From: Flavobacterium gelidicaeli
GTDB lineage: Bacteria > Bacteroidota > Bacteroidia > Flavobacteriales > Flavobacteriaceae
NCBI RefSeq assembly: GCF_013294005.1
Contig: NZ_JABSNK010000001.1
Coordinates: forward strand, 372,001 to 436,000
Direction of reading: 5' to 3'
Length of the DNA: 64,000 bases
A program made the translations under genes and the position numbers. Of this stretch, positions 38,788 to 49,314 are shown in pieces. How positions within the stretch are numbered: position 1 is the first letter of the stretch; each line of letters starts with the position of its first letter. The notes under the pieces are model-generated. The model saw only the letters and a program-made list of their open reading frames with translations, had not been told where the DNA came from and did no database searches.

Positions 38788-39003
38788 CAATCATAACTAA
38801 TTAACAGTAAACTCACAACTTAAAAGGTAGATCAACTAAAATAACAGCACAGCTTCAGGATGAACTTGTGTTTTTGATATGTATACTAAAAACCAGAAAA
38901 ATTCACCCGTTGATTAAATACGAAATAGAAAAGTCCTTTATACTTGACGTTACTCTAATTGTTGATTTCGGAATGATTAAAGACTGCCTAGGAATTTATT
39001 AAT
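38788..39003 (+). pseudogene. Degenerate second copy of the polA 3' end
   Basis: The frame up to TAA 38999-39001 reads DELVF ... LIKYEIEKSFILDVTLIVDF then GMIKDCLGIY. PolA itself ends DELVF ... MIKYEMENAFKLDVPLIVDL then GMGKDWLEAH. DNA similarity is clear from about 38,850 (CTTCAGGATGAACTTGTGTT against the polA equivalent at 37,459) and weaker back to about 38,788. Two codons are missing and many substitutions have built up. It ends just before the terminator shared with the lacI-type gene, so it marks the old end of polA. Confidence 0.85.
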
Positions 39004-39018
39004 CAGTAAAATACATAT

Positions 39019-39056
39019 AAAAAAACTCCATCTGCAACTAACAGATGGAGTTTTTT
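39019..39056. terminator. Bidirectional intrinsic terminator
   Basis: Perfect stem AAAACTCCATCTG / CAGATGGAGTTTT with a 7-nt loop and A/T runs on both sides, between convergent genes. It probably ended polA before the insertion. Confidence 0.9.
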
Positions 39057-39069
39057 ATTTTAAATATCT

Positions 39070-40101
39070 TTAATCATTATTTTTTCTAGAAGATTCTCTT
39101 TCTTTTAATTTTGTTTTAATCACAACTGTCTCATAAGGAATATTTTCTTCAGTAGATTCTAAGCGATCAATAAGCAGCTTAGCAGCAACCTCCCCTATTT
39201 CTACACCGTGTTGACTTACCGTGGACAAACTAGGCGTTAATCTGCGTGAAGCAAGAATTCCATCTGCAAAACCTATTATTGAAAGTTCTTCAGGTATTTT
39301 ATATCCTTTTTTTAATCCCATTTTTAAAGCAGCAACAGAATCGTTTTCATCTAAAGCAAAAACGGCATCTATGGTATTATTTTCAAAAACAGCATCTATT
39401 CTTTCTTTTAAGTCAGCTTCGGAATCTGCACGAAGAATTATCTTATCATTTATAGCAATGTTATTGTTCTCCAAAGCTTGCAAATAGCCGTTAGCTCTTA
39501 ATTTACCAACACTCAAATTATCAACAGATGAAAGTAATGCAATATTTTTACAACCTAAATCAATCAAACGTTGTGTAACATGTAGCGCTGAATTATAATC
39601 ATCAACTACCACCTTATCACATTCTACTTCATCAGCAATACGGTCAAACATAACTATAGGAGTACCGTCATTAATGATTTCGGTAAAATGCGAATAATCT
39701 TGAAGTTTTTGCGCTTCCTCAGATACTGATAATATAAAGCCATCAATAGTACCATTACTCAACATCTCAAGCGTATTGATTTCTTTTACGATCGATTCAT
39801 TCGAGATACAGGTAATCACATTGTAACCTTTTTCATCAGCAACTTTTTCAATCCCGCTAAATACTTTCGCAAAAAAAGAATTTAAGATATTTGGAATAAT
39901 AACACCTATAGTCTTTGTTTTTCTATTCTTAAGGTTCAAACCAATAACATTTGGCTTGTAATTTTTAAGTTTAGCATACTCCTTAATCTTGATCTTAGTT
40001 TGATCACTTATTTCAGGACTATCATTAAGTGCCTTTGAAACAGTGGAAACCGATACGTTAAGTTCTTTTGCAATTTGCTTAAGGGTTGCTTTAACTTTCA
40101 T
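39070..40101 (-). CDS. LacI-family transcriptional regulator
   Basis: A 343-residue regulator with an N-terminal LacI helix-turn-helix (TLKQIAKELNVSVSTVSKAL), the hinge region NYKPNVIGLNLKNRKT, and a periplasmic-binding-protein-like sensor domain (TKTIGVIIPNILNSFFAKVF). The likely ligand is a sugar, but no transport or catabolic gene is adjacent. It is convergent with polA and divergent from rplM. Confidence 0.93.
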   Translation of the reverse strand: MKVKATLKQIAKELNVSVSTVSKALNDSPEISDQTKIKIKEYAKLKNYKPNVIGLNLKNRKTKTIGVIIPNILNSFFAKVFSGIEKVADEKGYNVITCISNESIVKEINTLEMLSNGTIDGFILSVSEEAQKLQDYSHFTEIINDGTPIVMFDRIADEVECDKVVVDDYNSALHVTQRLIDLGCKNIALLSSVDNLSVGKLRANGYLQALENNNIAINDKIILRADSEADLKERIDAVFENNTIDAVFALDENDSVAALKMGLKKGYKIPEELSIIGFADGILASRRLTPSLSTVSQHGVEIGEVAAKLLIDRLESTEENIPYETVVIKTKLKERESSRKNND

Positions 40102-40370
40102 AATTATATATTTATTAAATTTGGTAATCCAATAGCGCTTCTAAAATCACCTTTGCTTTCGAGAGTTTTCCTTTCGATAAAAAACAATATTTTAAGTTGA
40201 AAATTGTATTCCAAGATTGCAAGATAAAAATTTTATTATTGATAACAAATGTAAGTCAAAAAATGAAACACACTGATAACATCATTTAGAAAACAGTTGT
40301 AATAATGGCAATCTTAAATATATAATTGATAATCAGGCAAAACAGACAATAAAAATAATCATTTAAGGTA
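40102..40370. other. Intergenic region between the lacI-type gene and rplM
   Basis: A 269-bp AT-rich sequence before the rplM promoter. No gene or clear operator palindrome was seen. Confidence 0.4.
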
Positions 40371-40401
40371 TTTGTATTTAAAATAATTAATTGTACTTTT
40401 G
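40371..40401 (+). promoter_or_regulatory. Consensus Bacteroidota promoter of rplM-rpsI
   Basis: TTTG (40371-40374), exactly 19 nt, then TACTTTTG (40394-40401). This matches the TTTG/TAnnTTTG consensus and points at rplM. Confidence 0.8.
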
Positions 40402-40403
40402 CA

Positions 40404-40419
40404 TCCCCTTTATAGGGGA
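40404..40419 (+). promoter_or_regulatory. Hairpin at the 5' end of the rplM mRNA
   Basis: TCCCCT-TTAT-AGGGGA forms a compact 6-bp stem with a 4-nt loop, starting about 3 nt after the promoter -7 box. It could stabilise the mRNA or act as a ribosomal-protein leader. Confidence 0.5.
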
Positions 40420-40446
40420 CGGAATGTTTAATTAAAATTTATTATT

Positions 40447-40902
40447 GTGAACGCATTAAGCTACAAGACAATTTCAGCAACAAAAGCCAACTCTACAAAA
40501 GAGTGGATCGTTGTAGATGCTGACGGTCATAACTTAGGTCGTCTTGCTTCAAAAGTCGCTATGATTTTAAGAGGTAAGTACAAGCCAAGTTATACACCAC
40601 ACGTGGACTGTGGAGATAACGTTATCGTTATCAACTCAGAAAAAATCAACCTTACAGGTAACAAAATGGACGAAAAGATTTACATGCGTCATACAGGTTA
40701 CCCAGGAGGACAAAGAACTTTAACTGCTAAAGTATTGCAATCAAAAAACCCTGCATTACTAGTAGAAAAAGCGATAAAAGGAATGTTACCAAAGAACAAA
40801 ATTGGTGCTGAACTTTTTAGAAATTTAAATGTTGTTGTTGGATCTGAGCACAAACAAGGAGCTCAAAAACCAAGAACAGTTAACCTAAACGATCTTAAGT
40901 AA
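40447..40902 (+). CDS. rplM: 50S ribosomal protein L13
   Basis: A 151-residue protein with typical L13 blocks (WIVVDADGHNLGRLASKVA, PHVDCGDNVIVIN, HTGYPGGQR, GMLPKNKIGAELFRNL). The start is GTG at 40447; no in-frame ATG precedes the conserved N-terminus LSYKTISATKANSTKEW. The stop codon overlaps the rpsI start (TAATG). Confidence 0.97.
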   Translation: MNALSYKTISATKANSTKEWIVVDADGHNLGRLASKVAMILRGKYKPSYTPHVDCGDNVIVINSEKINLTGNKMDEKIYMRHTGYPGGQRTLTAKVLQSKNPALLVEKAIKGMLPKNKIGAELFRNLNVVVGSEHKQGAQKPRTVNLNDLK

Positions 40903-41288
40903 TGGGAGTTATTCACAAAATCGGTAGAAGAAAAACCGCTGTTGCACGTGTTTATGTTTCGGAAGGAACAGGAGTAATCACTGTAAACAAAAAAGAATTC
41001 GCGACTTACTTCCCAACAGCTACTTTACAGTACAAAGTTATGCAACCAATGTCTATGACAGAAAATGCAACTAACTATGATGTAAAAGTAAATGTTTACG
41101 GAGGTGGTTCAACTGGACAAGCAGAAGCTGTAAGAATGGCATTAGCACGTGTTATGTGTGAAATCAATGCTGAAAACAGATTAATCTTGAAACCAGAAGG
41201 TTTATTGACAAGAGATCCAAGAATGGTTGAACGTAAGAAATTCGGTCAGAAGAAAGCTCGTAAGAAATTTCAATTCTCGAAACGTTAA
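40902..41288 (+). CDS. rpsI: 30S ribosomal protein S9
   Basis: A 128-residue protein with the conserved N-terminus HKIGRRKTAVARVYVSEGTG and the basic C-terminal tail (ERKKFGQKKARKKFQFSKR) that reaches the P-site tRNA. Its ATG overlaps the rplM stop by one base, so the pair is translationally coupled. Confidence 0.97.
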   Translation: MGVIHKIGRRKTAVARVYVSEGTGVITVNKKEFATYFPTATLQYKVMQPMSMTENATNYDVKVNVYGGGSTGQAEAVRMALARVMCEINAENRLILKPEGLLTRDPRMVERKKFGQKKARKKFQFSKR

Positions 41289-41459
41289 TATTGCCTGTCT
41301 TGAGTACCTTTATTCAAGACTTATTGAATTTATTGAATTTAAAACAATGTTGTTGTTGTCTCATTGAGGTGAGAAATTAGTTTAGCATCTAAATGTATTT
41401 AGCCGAGAAATCGCCATTTATACATTGCTAATCAACAGAACGTAAACTAGTACAAAAAA

Positions 41460-42278
41460 ATGTCAAACAAAGTAGAAGTAAAAGAATTACTAGAAGCAGG
41501 TGTTCACTTTGGACACATGACTAGAAAATGGGATCCAAACATGGCTCCTTACATTTATATGGAGCGTAATGGTATACACATTATCAATCTATATAAAACT
41601 GCAGCAAAAATTGAAGAAGCTAATGAAGCTTTGAAAAAAATCGCTGCATCAGGTAGAAAAATATTATTTGTTGCTACCAAAAAACAAGCAAAAGACATCG
41701 TTGCTGAAAAAGCAAAAGCTGCAAACATGCCTTACATCACTGAAAGATGGCCTGGTGGAATGCTAACTAACTTCGTAACTATCCGTAAAGCTGTTAAAAA
41801 AATGGCTACTATTGATAAAATGAAGAAAGATGGTACTTTCATGACCCTTTCAAAGAAAGAGCGTTTACAAGTTGATCGTCTTCGTGCTAAATTAGAGAAA
41901 AATTTAGGTTCCATTTCAGATATGTCAAGATTACCTGCTGCATTATTCGTAGTAGATATCAAAGCGGAACACATCGCAATAAAAGAAGCTCAAAAATTAA
42001 ACATTCCAGTTTTTGCAATGGTAGATACTAACTCTGATCCTCGTGAAGTAGAGTTTGTAATTCCATCAAATGATGATGCTTCTAAATCTATTGATAAAAT
42101 TTTAACTTTAGTAACTAACGCAATCACTGAAGGTCTTTCTGATAGAGGGGCTGACAAAGATGCTGAAACTTCTGAAAAAGCGGCTCCTGCTGCAACTACA
42201 GAAAAAGTAGCTCCGGCTGCAACTGAAACAGTAGCTCCTGCTGCTGAACCAGCTGCTCCAGCAACTGAAGAAAAATAA
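41460..42278 (+). CDS. rpsB: 30S ribosomal protein S2
   Basis: A 272-residue protein with the S2 signatures KELLEAGVHFGHMTRKWDPN and IPVFAMVDTNSDP. The last 40 residues form an Ala/Pro/Glu-rich tail with repeated APAA elements (EKAAPAATTEKVAPAATETV), an extension seen in many Bacteroidota S2 proteins. It lies 171 bp after rpsI, so a separate leader or promoter is possible, and it precedes tsf. Confidence 0.96.
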   Translation: MSNKVEVKELLEAGVHFGHMTRKWDPNMAPYIYMERNGIHIINLYKTAAKIEEANEALKKIAASGRKILFVATKKQAKDIVAEKAKAANMPYITERWPGGMLTNFVTIRKAVKKMATIDKMKKDGTFMTLSKKERLQVDRLRAKLEKNLGSISDMSRLPAALFVVDIKAEHIAIKEAQKLNIPVFAMVDTNSDPREVEFVIPSNDDASKSIDKILTLVTNAITEGLSDRGADKDAETSEKAAPAATTEKVAPAATETVAPAAEPAAPATEEK

Positions 42279-42291
42279 AAATAAATTTGAA

Positions 42292-42366
42292 GATTGAAAG
42301 ATTTAAAGATTACTTAAAGTGTCAATGTAAAATTAACGCTATTTTTAATCTTTAAATTCTTCAATC
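42292..42366 (+). repeat. Long imperfect hairpin between rpsB and tsf
   Basis: A 21-bp arm (42292-42312) recurs inverted at 42346-42366 with two mismatches (GATTGAAAGATTTAAAGATT against GATTGAAGAATTTAAAGATT). The loop is 33 nt. A partial third copy follows at 42,367-42,380. Confidence 0.7.
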
Positions 42367-42390
42367 TTTTAATCTTTAAATAAAAAAAAC

Positions 42391-43215
42391 ATGGCAACAA
42401 TAACTGCTGCAGACGTAAATAAATTAAGAACAGCTACTGGTGCAGGGATGATGGACTGCAAAAAAGCATTAGTTGAAGCAGAAGGAGATTTTGATTTAGC
42501 GATCGAAAACCTTCGTAAAAAAGGACAAAAAGTAGCTGCAAATCGTTCAGATAGAGAATCTACTGAAGGAGCTGCAATTGCTGTTGTAAATGCTGACAAA
42601 ACTGCTGGTGTAGTAATCACTCTAAACTGTGAAACTGACTTCGTAGGTATGAACGAAAGCTTTGTGAAAATGGCTACTGAAATGGCTAACCAAGCATTGA
42701 ACTACGATTCTAAAGAAGCATTTTTAGCTTCTGATTTTAACGGAATTACTATTGCTGATAAATTAATCGAGCAAACAGGAGTTATCGGTGAGAAATTAGA
42801 AATTAGAACTTTTGAGAAATTAGAAGGTGCATTTGTAGGATCTTACATTCACTCTGGAAACAAAATCGCTACTTTAGTAGCTTTATCTGCTGCTCCAGCT
42901 GGTGCAGAAGAAGTTTCTAGAAACGTTGCTATGCAAGCTGCTGCTATGTCTCCTATCGCATTAAACGAGGAAGGTGTAGACGCTGCAACTATCGAAAAAG
43001 AAATTGAAATCGCTAAAGACTTACTTCGTCAAGAAGGAAAACCAGAAGCTATGTTAGATAACATCGCTAAAGGTAAACTAGCTCGTTTCTTTAAAGATAA
43101 TACTTTAGTAAACCAAGATTACATTAAAGATAACAAATTAAGCGTTGCTGCTTATGTTAAATCTTTAGATAAAGATCTTATTGTTACAGGATTTAAAAGA
43201 GCTGCTTTAGGTTAA
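42391..43215 (+). CDS. tsf: Translation elongation factor Ts
   Basis: A 274-residue guanine-nucleotide exchange factor for EF-Tu. It carries the N-terminal UBA-like motif (VNKLRTATGAGMMDCKKALV), ALVEAEGDFDLAIENLRKKG, the VITLNCETDFVGMNESF segment and the coiled-coil region before the C-terminus. Full length. It follows rpsB as in most bacteria and ends with a strong terminator. Confidence 0.97.
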   Translation: MATITAADVNKLRTATGAGMMDCKKALVEAEGDFDLAIENLRKKGQKVAANRSDRESTEGAAIAVVNADKTAGVVITLNCETDFVGMNESFVKMATEMANQALNYDSKEAFLASDFNGITIADKLIEQTGVIGEKLEIRTFEKLEGAFVGSYIHSGNKIATLVALSAAPAGAEEVSRNVAMQAAAMSPIALNEEGVDAATIEKEIEIAKDLLRQEGKPEAMLDNIAKGKLARFFKDNTLVNQDYIKDNKLSVAAYVKSLDKDLIVTGFKRAALG

Positions 43216-43238
43216 TCTAAAACAAGTTCTAAAATATT

Positions 43239-43273
43239 AAAGAGCGATTTGAAATTCAAATCGCTCTTTTTTT
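43239..43273 (+). terminator. Intrinsic terminator after tsf
   Basis: Stem AAAGAGCGATTTG / CAAATCGCTCTTT followed by a run of seven T. Confidence 0.9.
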
Positions 43274-43628
43274 GTGCCATATATCTCAAAAATATGTTTC
43301 ATTATTATACAAATTGTCAGTTTAGCACGACCATAAACTAATACTACATCTGGGCTGTGCTCAATATTATAAAATTAGGCTAGACTATATTTTATTAAAT
43401 TATAGTACAAGTTTCATAACAGCTTTTCTAATTGCTAAACAAAACCAGCATCCACAAACATCAGAAAGATTTACATCTAAACACAGCCTATGATTAGCAA
43501 ATAAAAAGCACATGTAAATAGCGTTTATTCACTATTAGAAAAAGACTACTAAATAGTTAAATTAAAATTTTTTATTTGTAAATTTTAATTTACATTTGTC
43601 AAAATTTTAACAAATAAAAACGAACAAA
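43274..43628. other. Intergenic region upstream of the lipocalin-like lipoprotein
   Basis: A 355-bp AT-rich region with no gene seen. Its 3' end holds a promoter -7-like TACATTTG (43591-43598) for the downstream gene. Confidence 0.45.
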
Positions 43629-44066
43629 ATGAAAAAATTAAGCATTCTTTTTTTGTCAGTAATTACTTTAGGGTTAACTGTTTCAAGCTGTAGTAGTGAT
43701 GATAAAGATTCTGGATCAATTGAAGGAAAATGGCAACTTACTGAAGAAGGAGTAGTATTAAACGGTCAAGAAGTTTTACAGCCAGCTACAAATGAAGGTG
43801 GATGTAATAGTGAAACTTACGAATATTTAGAAAATGGTACCGTAATCAACACTTATTCTGAATTTGTTAATTCAAAATGTACAGAGTATAATGATAGTGG
43901 AACTTGGAGCGTAGACGGTAATAATCTTACAGAGAAGTATGACGGAGATAGCACAGGTGACAAGTATGAAATTGCTACCGTAACAGGATCACAGCTTAAG
44001 CTAAAAGAAACATATAGTGAAGCTGGAGTTACATTTGCAACTATACGTGTTTTTAAAAAAATCTAA
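43629..44066 (+). CDS. Lipocalin-like lipoprotein
   Basis: A 145-residue lipoprotein: signal peptide and lipobox TVSSC, then an Asp/Ser-rich spacer (SSDDKDSGS). The lipocalin-like start IEGKWQLTEEGVV is followed by strands typical of this Bacteroidota family (CNSETYEYLENGTVINTYSE, GTWSVDGNNLTEKYDGD). The Cys pair at mature positions (GGCNSE and SKCTEY) could form a disulfide. The ligand is unknown. Single gene with its own terminator. Confidence 0.85.
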   Translation: MKKLSILFLSVITLGLTVSSCSSDDKDSGSIEGKWQLTEEGVVLNGQEVLQPATNEGGCNSETYEYLENGTVINTYSEFVNSKCTEYNDSGTWSVDGNNLTEKYDGDSTGDKYEIATVTGSQLKLKETYSEAGVTFATIRVFKKI

Positions 44067-44086
44067 TTAAAATTAAAGTATTATTA

Positions 44087-44121
44087 AAACCTCAAATCTT
44101 TACTGATTTGAGGTTTTTTTT
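44087..44121 (+). terminator. Intrinsic terminator after the lipocalin-like gene
   Basis: Stem AAAACCTCAAATC / GATTTGAGGTTTT with a 6-nt loop and a T run. Confidence 0.9.
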
Positions 44122-44139
44122 TATCTTTAATCAAAAAAA

Positions 44140-44721
44140 ATGCAAGACAAACCACGATGCACTTGGTGTCTATCCAGCGAACTTTACAAAAACTACCACG
44201 ATCAAGAATGGGGAACTCCCGTTTATGACGATGCTACATTATTTGAATTTTTATTACTCGAAACTTTTCAAGCGGGCTTGAGTTGGATTACCATTCTCAA
44301 CAAAAGAGAAAACTTCCGTGCTGCTTTTGACCAATTCGATCATAAGAAAATAGCAGTATACAATGATGACAAAATCCTAGATTTATTACAAGATGCAGGT
44401 ATCATCCGCAACAAACTCAAAGTATATTCGGCGGTAACCAATGCGCAAAACTTCATCAAAATTCAAGAAGAATTTGGTTCATTCTCAGCATATATTTGGA
44501 AATTCACAGATGAAAAACCGCTCATCAACAACCCAAAAACCCTGAAAGAGGTTTCTGCTAGTACCCCACTTTCTGATAAAATCAGCAAAGATTTAAAAAA
44601 AAGAGGCTTTAAATTTGTCGGTTCTACGGTTATGTATGCCTTTATGCAAGCCACTGGAATTGTCAATGACCACGTGGAAAGTTGCTGGAAATCCCCCCAA
44701 CCTCCGAAGGGGGAGTTGTAA
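44140..44721 (+). CDS. tag: DNA-3-methyladenine glycosylase I
   Basis: A 193-residue base-excision repair enzyme that removes 3-methyladenine. It has the N-terminal CTWC with Cys, YHDQEWGTPVYDD, the substrate pocket LLETFQAGLSWITILNKREN, and the zinc-binding C-terminus VNDHVESCW. The last residues, SPQPPKGEL, are encoded by a dispersed GC-rich repeat, so the native protein probably ended just before. Confidence 0.95.
   Translation: MQDKPRCTWCLSSELYKNYHDQEWGTPVYDDATLFEFLLLETFQAGLSWITILNKRENFRAAFDQFDHKKIAVYNDDKILDLLQDAGIIRNKLKVYSAVTNAQNFIKIQEEFGSFSAYIWKFTDEKPLINNPKTLKEVSASTPLSDKISKDLKKRGFKFVGSTVMYAFMQATGIVNDHVESCWKSPQPPKGEL
44693..44717 (+). repeat. GC-rich palindromic repeat, copy 1 (inside the 3' end of tag)
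   Basis: CCCCCCAACCTCCGAAGGGG belongs to the same family as the copies at 47,313 and 51,871. It encodes the C-terminal tail of Tag. Confidence 0.75.
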
Positions 44722-44786
44722 ATGCAACAACTTTAAACTTAAAATTGTAAATTTTTAAACTAATTTTTTATTACATTTGCTTCACA

Positions 44787-44866
44787 CTTTAGGGGTGTCT
44801 ACAACTTTGTAGGCTGAGAATTACCCTCTGAACCTGATCTAGTTCATACTAGCGTAGGGAAAAGTA
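44787..44866 (+). promoter_or_regulatory. TPP riboswitch (THI element) of the thiamin operon
   Basis: All conserved THI parts are present in order: GGGGTGTC, GGCTGAGAATTACCC, GAACCTGATCTAGTTCATAC and TAGCGTAGGGAAAAG. A promoter -7-like TACATTTG (44772-44779) places the transcript start at the aptamer. It senses thiamin pyrophosphate and controls thiS and the genes behind it. Confidence 0.96.
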
Positions 44867-44904
44867 CGATGACTTCCATAGCCCTTTTTTTGGGCAATTT
44901 GTAG

Positions 44905-44967
44905 CCATTCCTAAAGTTGAGCCGCGTTTTAATGCAGCGCTAAAACAACTAAACTCAAAAGGAATGG
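44905..44967 (+). promoter_or_regulatory. Hairpin sequestering the thiS start codon (expression platform)
   Basis: CCATTCCT (44905-44912) is complementary to AGGAATGG (44960-44967), which contains the thiS ATG (44964). Inside it, TTGAG pairs with CTCAA and GTTTTA with TAAAAC, giving a long interrupted stem-loop. A GCCC-T-run-GGGC hairpin lies just before (44881-44896). This suggests control of translation by the riboswitch. Confidence 0.65.
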
Positions 44968-45170
44968 AACTTAAAATCAACAATCAAAACAAAAATTTTG
45001 CCAGCAGTAACTTAACTGTTCAGGCACTTCTTGACTTGGAAATTCCCGAAAAACAAAACGGAATCGCCATAGCCATTAACGACACCGTAATTCCTAAATC
45101 CAATTGGAATTCCCATCCCTTAAAAGAAACCGATACCATTTTAATAATTTCCGCAACCCAAGGAGGGTAA
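44964..45170 (+). CDS. thiS: Thiamin biosynthesis sulfur carrier ThiS
   Basis: A 68-residue ubiquitin-like sulfur carrier with the C-terminal Gly-Gly (ISATQGG) that is adenylated by ThiF and thiocarboxylated. Core features are the N-terminal strand LKINNQNKNFASSNLTVQAL and GIAIAINDTVIPKSNW. It is the first gene behind the TPP riboswitch. Its ATG is part of a start-blocking hairpin. Confidence 0.95.
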   Translation: MELKINNQNKNFASSNLTVQALLDLEIPEKQNGIAIAINDTVIPKSNWNSHPLKETDTILIISATQGG

Positions 45171-47311
<2,141 letters not shown>

Positions 47312-47312
47312 A

Positions 47313-47337
47313 GCCCCCTAACCCCCGTAGGGGGAAC
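47313..47337 (+). repeat. GC-rich palindromic repeat, copy 2 (after thiC)
   Basis: GCCCCCTAACCCCCGTAGGG lies one or two bases after the thiC stop codon. It is the best-conserved copy of the family. Confidence 0.8.
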
Positions 47338-47361
47338 TCTAATTTGAATTAAAAACCACAA

Positions 47362-47955
47362 ATGATTGTAATCACAAATCCAATTGCTGTAGCAAATGAA
47401 ACCAACACCATTCACGCTCTTTTTGAGTGTGGATTGGAGTTGCTTCATGTGCGTAAACCTAATTACTCAGTTGGAGAACTAAGGCTGTTTTTATCGAAAG
47501 TAAATCCTGAATTTCGATCGCGATTGGTTTTACATCAGCAGCATCAAGTGGCAAATGAATTTGGAATTCATCGCATTCATTTTACTGAAAGCACAAGAGC
47601 AGCTTTGGATTTGGAATCAAAAAATAATAACGATGGTTTTATCAAATCGACTTCGATTCATACAATAACTGATTTTAACCAACTTGACAGTTGTTTTGAA
47701 TACGCCTTTTTGAGTCCGATTTATCAAAGTATTTCTAAACCAGATTATAAATCTGATTTGGATGCTGAAAAAGCCATAACACAGCGAACCAATTTTAAAA
47801 CTAAACTAGTGGCTTTGGGAGGAATTTCAATTGAGAACATAGAGAAAATCTACCAACTTGGATTTGATGAAGTAGCGCTATTAGGAAGTATTTGGAACAG
47901 TAATCAACCCATTCAAAATTTTAAATTATGCCAGAAAATCGCCCATTTGTATTAA
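47362..47955 (+). CDS. TenI/ThiE-like protein (probable thiazole tautomerase)
   Basis: A 197-residue TIM-barrel protein related to thiamin phosphate synthase but lacking most phosphate-binding and catalytic residues of the true ThiE two genes on. The typical family C-terminus is present (LVALGGISIENIEKIYQLGF), and a SIHTITDF segment holds a His at the place where TenI has one. In an operon that already has ThiE, the likely role is TenI-type thiazole tautomerase. It overlaps thiD by 28 bp. Confidence 0.78.
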   Translation: MIVITNPIAVANETNTIHALFECGLELLHVRKPNYSVGELRLFLSKVNPEFRSRLVLHQQHQVANEFGIHRIHFTESTRAALDLESKNNNDGFIKSTSIHTITDFNQLDSCFEYAFLSPIYQSISKPDYKSDLDAEKAITQRTNFKTKLVALGGISIENIEKIYQLGFDEVALLGSIWNSNQPIQNFKLCQKIAHLY

Positions 47956-48683
47956 GCATCGCTGGTTTTGATCCTTCGGGAGGTGCCGGAATCTTAGCAG
48001 ACTGTAAAACATTCGAACAGCTTCAAGTCTATGGTCTTGCTATCAATACGGCAAACACGATCCAGACAGAAAATAATTTTCATGAAATTGAGTGGACTTC
48101 TTTAGAATTCACCATTCGTTCCGTGGAAAAACTTTTCGAAACTTATAAAATTAAGGCTGTTAAAATTGGGATTGTTCCTTCATTATTTTATCTGGGAACC
48201 ATTGTTACATTGATTAGGCAAATTGCTCCAGCAACTAAAATTGTATGGGATACTGTGGTAAAATCCTCGACTACATTTGATTTTTTAGAGATCAAAAACT
48301 ATGAATCTCTAAAAATTATTTTAAGCGAAATAGATTTAATCACTCCCAATTATAATGAGATTATAAAGCTATCTCAAGAAGAAATAGATCCTGAATCTAT
48401 TGCCGAAATGCTTTCAGAATATTGCACTGTTTTACTTAAAGGCGGTCACAACCCTAACGAACTTGGAGTAGATTATCTATATACTAAAGATCGGTTTTAT
48501 AGATTAGAACCACGTCATACTGATGTAGATGAAAAACACGGTTCGGGTTGTGTATTATCATCAGCGATTACAGCTAATCTTGCTAAGGGTGAAACGGAAC
48601 TAAACGCGTGCAAAAACGCTAAAATTTATATTGAAAACTACCTATTGTCTAACCACACAAAACTAGGATATCATAATGTTTAA
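47928..48683 (+). CDS. thiD: Hydroxymethylpyrimidine/phosphomethylpyrimidine kinase ThiD
   Basis: A 251-residue ribokinase-fold kinase that phosphorylates HMP and HMP-P. It shows the substrate loop LSIAGFDPSGGAGILADCKT, LITPNYNEI, VLLKGGHNPNE, and the catalytic KHGSGCVLSSAITA. It overlaps both neighbours (28 bp with the tenI-like gene, 8 bp with thiE), which indicates tight coupling. Confidence 0.95.
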   Translation: MPENRPFVLSIAGFDPSGGAGILADCKTFEQLQVYGLAINTANTIQTENNFHEIEWTSLEFTIRSVEKLFETYKIKAVKIGIVPSLFYLGTIVTLIRQIAPATKIVWDTVVKSSTTFDFLEIKNYESLKIILSEIDLITPNYNEIIKLSQEEIDPESIAEMLSEYCTVLLKGGHNPNELGVDYLYTKDRFYRLEPRHTDVDEKHGSGCVLSSAITANLAKGETELNACKNAKIYIENYLLSNHTKLGYHNV

Positions 48684-49314
48684 CAAATTACAATATATCT
48701 CGCAAGGAAACTCGGTTGAGGAGCAAACTAGAAATATTCATGAAGCACTAGACGGCGGTTGCAAATGGATTCAGCTTCGTTTTAAGAATCATTCCCATGA
48801 AGAAATTTTTGCTTTAGCGGAAGCCATAAAAATTTTATGCGAAGAGTACTTAGCTAATTTTATCATCAACGACAATGTGTATCTCGCTCAGCAAATCGTT
48901 GCAGACGGCGTACACCTTGGATTAACCGATATGTCGATAACCGAAGCGCGCAGCATTCTAGGAGACACAAAAATCATTGGAGCGACTGCAAATACTTTTG
49001 AAGATATTCAAAACCACATACAAAACGGCTGTGATTATATAGGTTTAGGTCCGTTTCGATTCACAACAACAAAGGAAAAACTGAGTCCGATTTTAGGTCT
49101 TGACGGCTATCAAAACATCCTAACAGAGATGAAAAACAACGGACTTACTACGCCCGTGTATGCTATAGGCGGCATTACAACAGACGATCTTCCTGCATTA
49201 ATGGAAACCGGAATTTATGGCATTGCCGTTTCAGGATTAATCACACAATCAAAACATAAAAAAAAGACAATCAAACTACTTAAAAACGACCTTTATGGAA
49301 CCATCATTGTTTAA
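48676..49314 (+). CDS. thiE: Thiamin phosphate synthase ThiE
   Basis: A 212-residue TIM-barrel enzyme that joins HMP-PP and thiazole phosphate. Motifs are [56 protein letters not shown] and [11 protein letters not shown] with the phosphate loop. It overlaps thiD by 8 bp and thiG by 20 bp. Confidence 0.95.
   Translation: MFNKLQYISQGNSVEEQTRNIHEALDGGCKWIQLRFKNHSHEEIFALAEAIKILCEEYLANFIINDNVYLAQQIVADGVHLGLTDMSITEARSILGDTKIIGATANTFEDIQNHIQNGCDYIGLGPFRFTTTKEKLSPILGLDGYQNILTEMKNNGLTTPVYAIGGITTDDLPALMETGIYGIAVSGLITQSKHKKKTIKLLKNDLYGTIIV

Noticed and set aside
39070..40101. LacI-type gene as regulator of the neighbouring polA cargo gene
   Set aside because: It is convergent, separated by a strong terminator, and no operator-like palindrome was found near the cargo gene.
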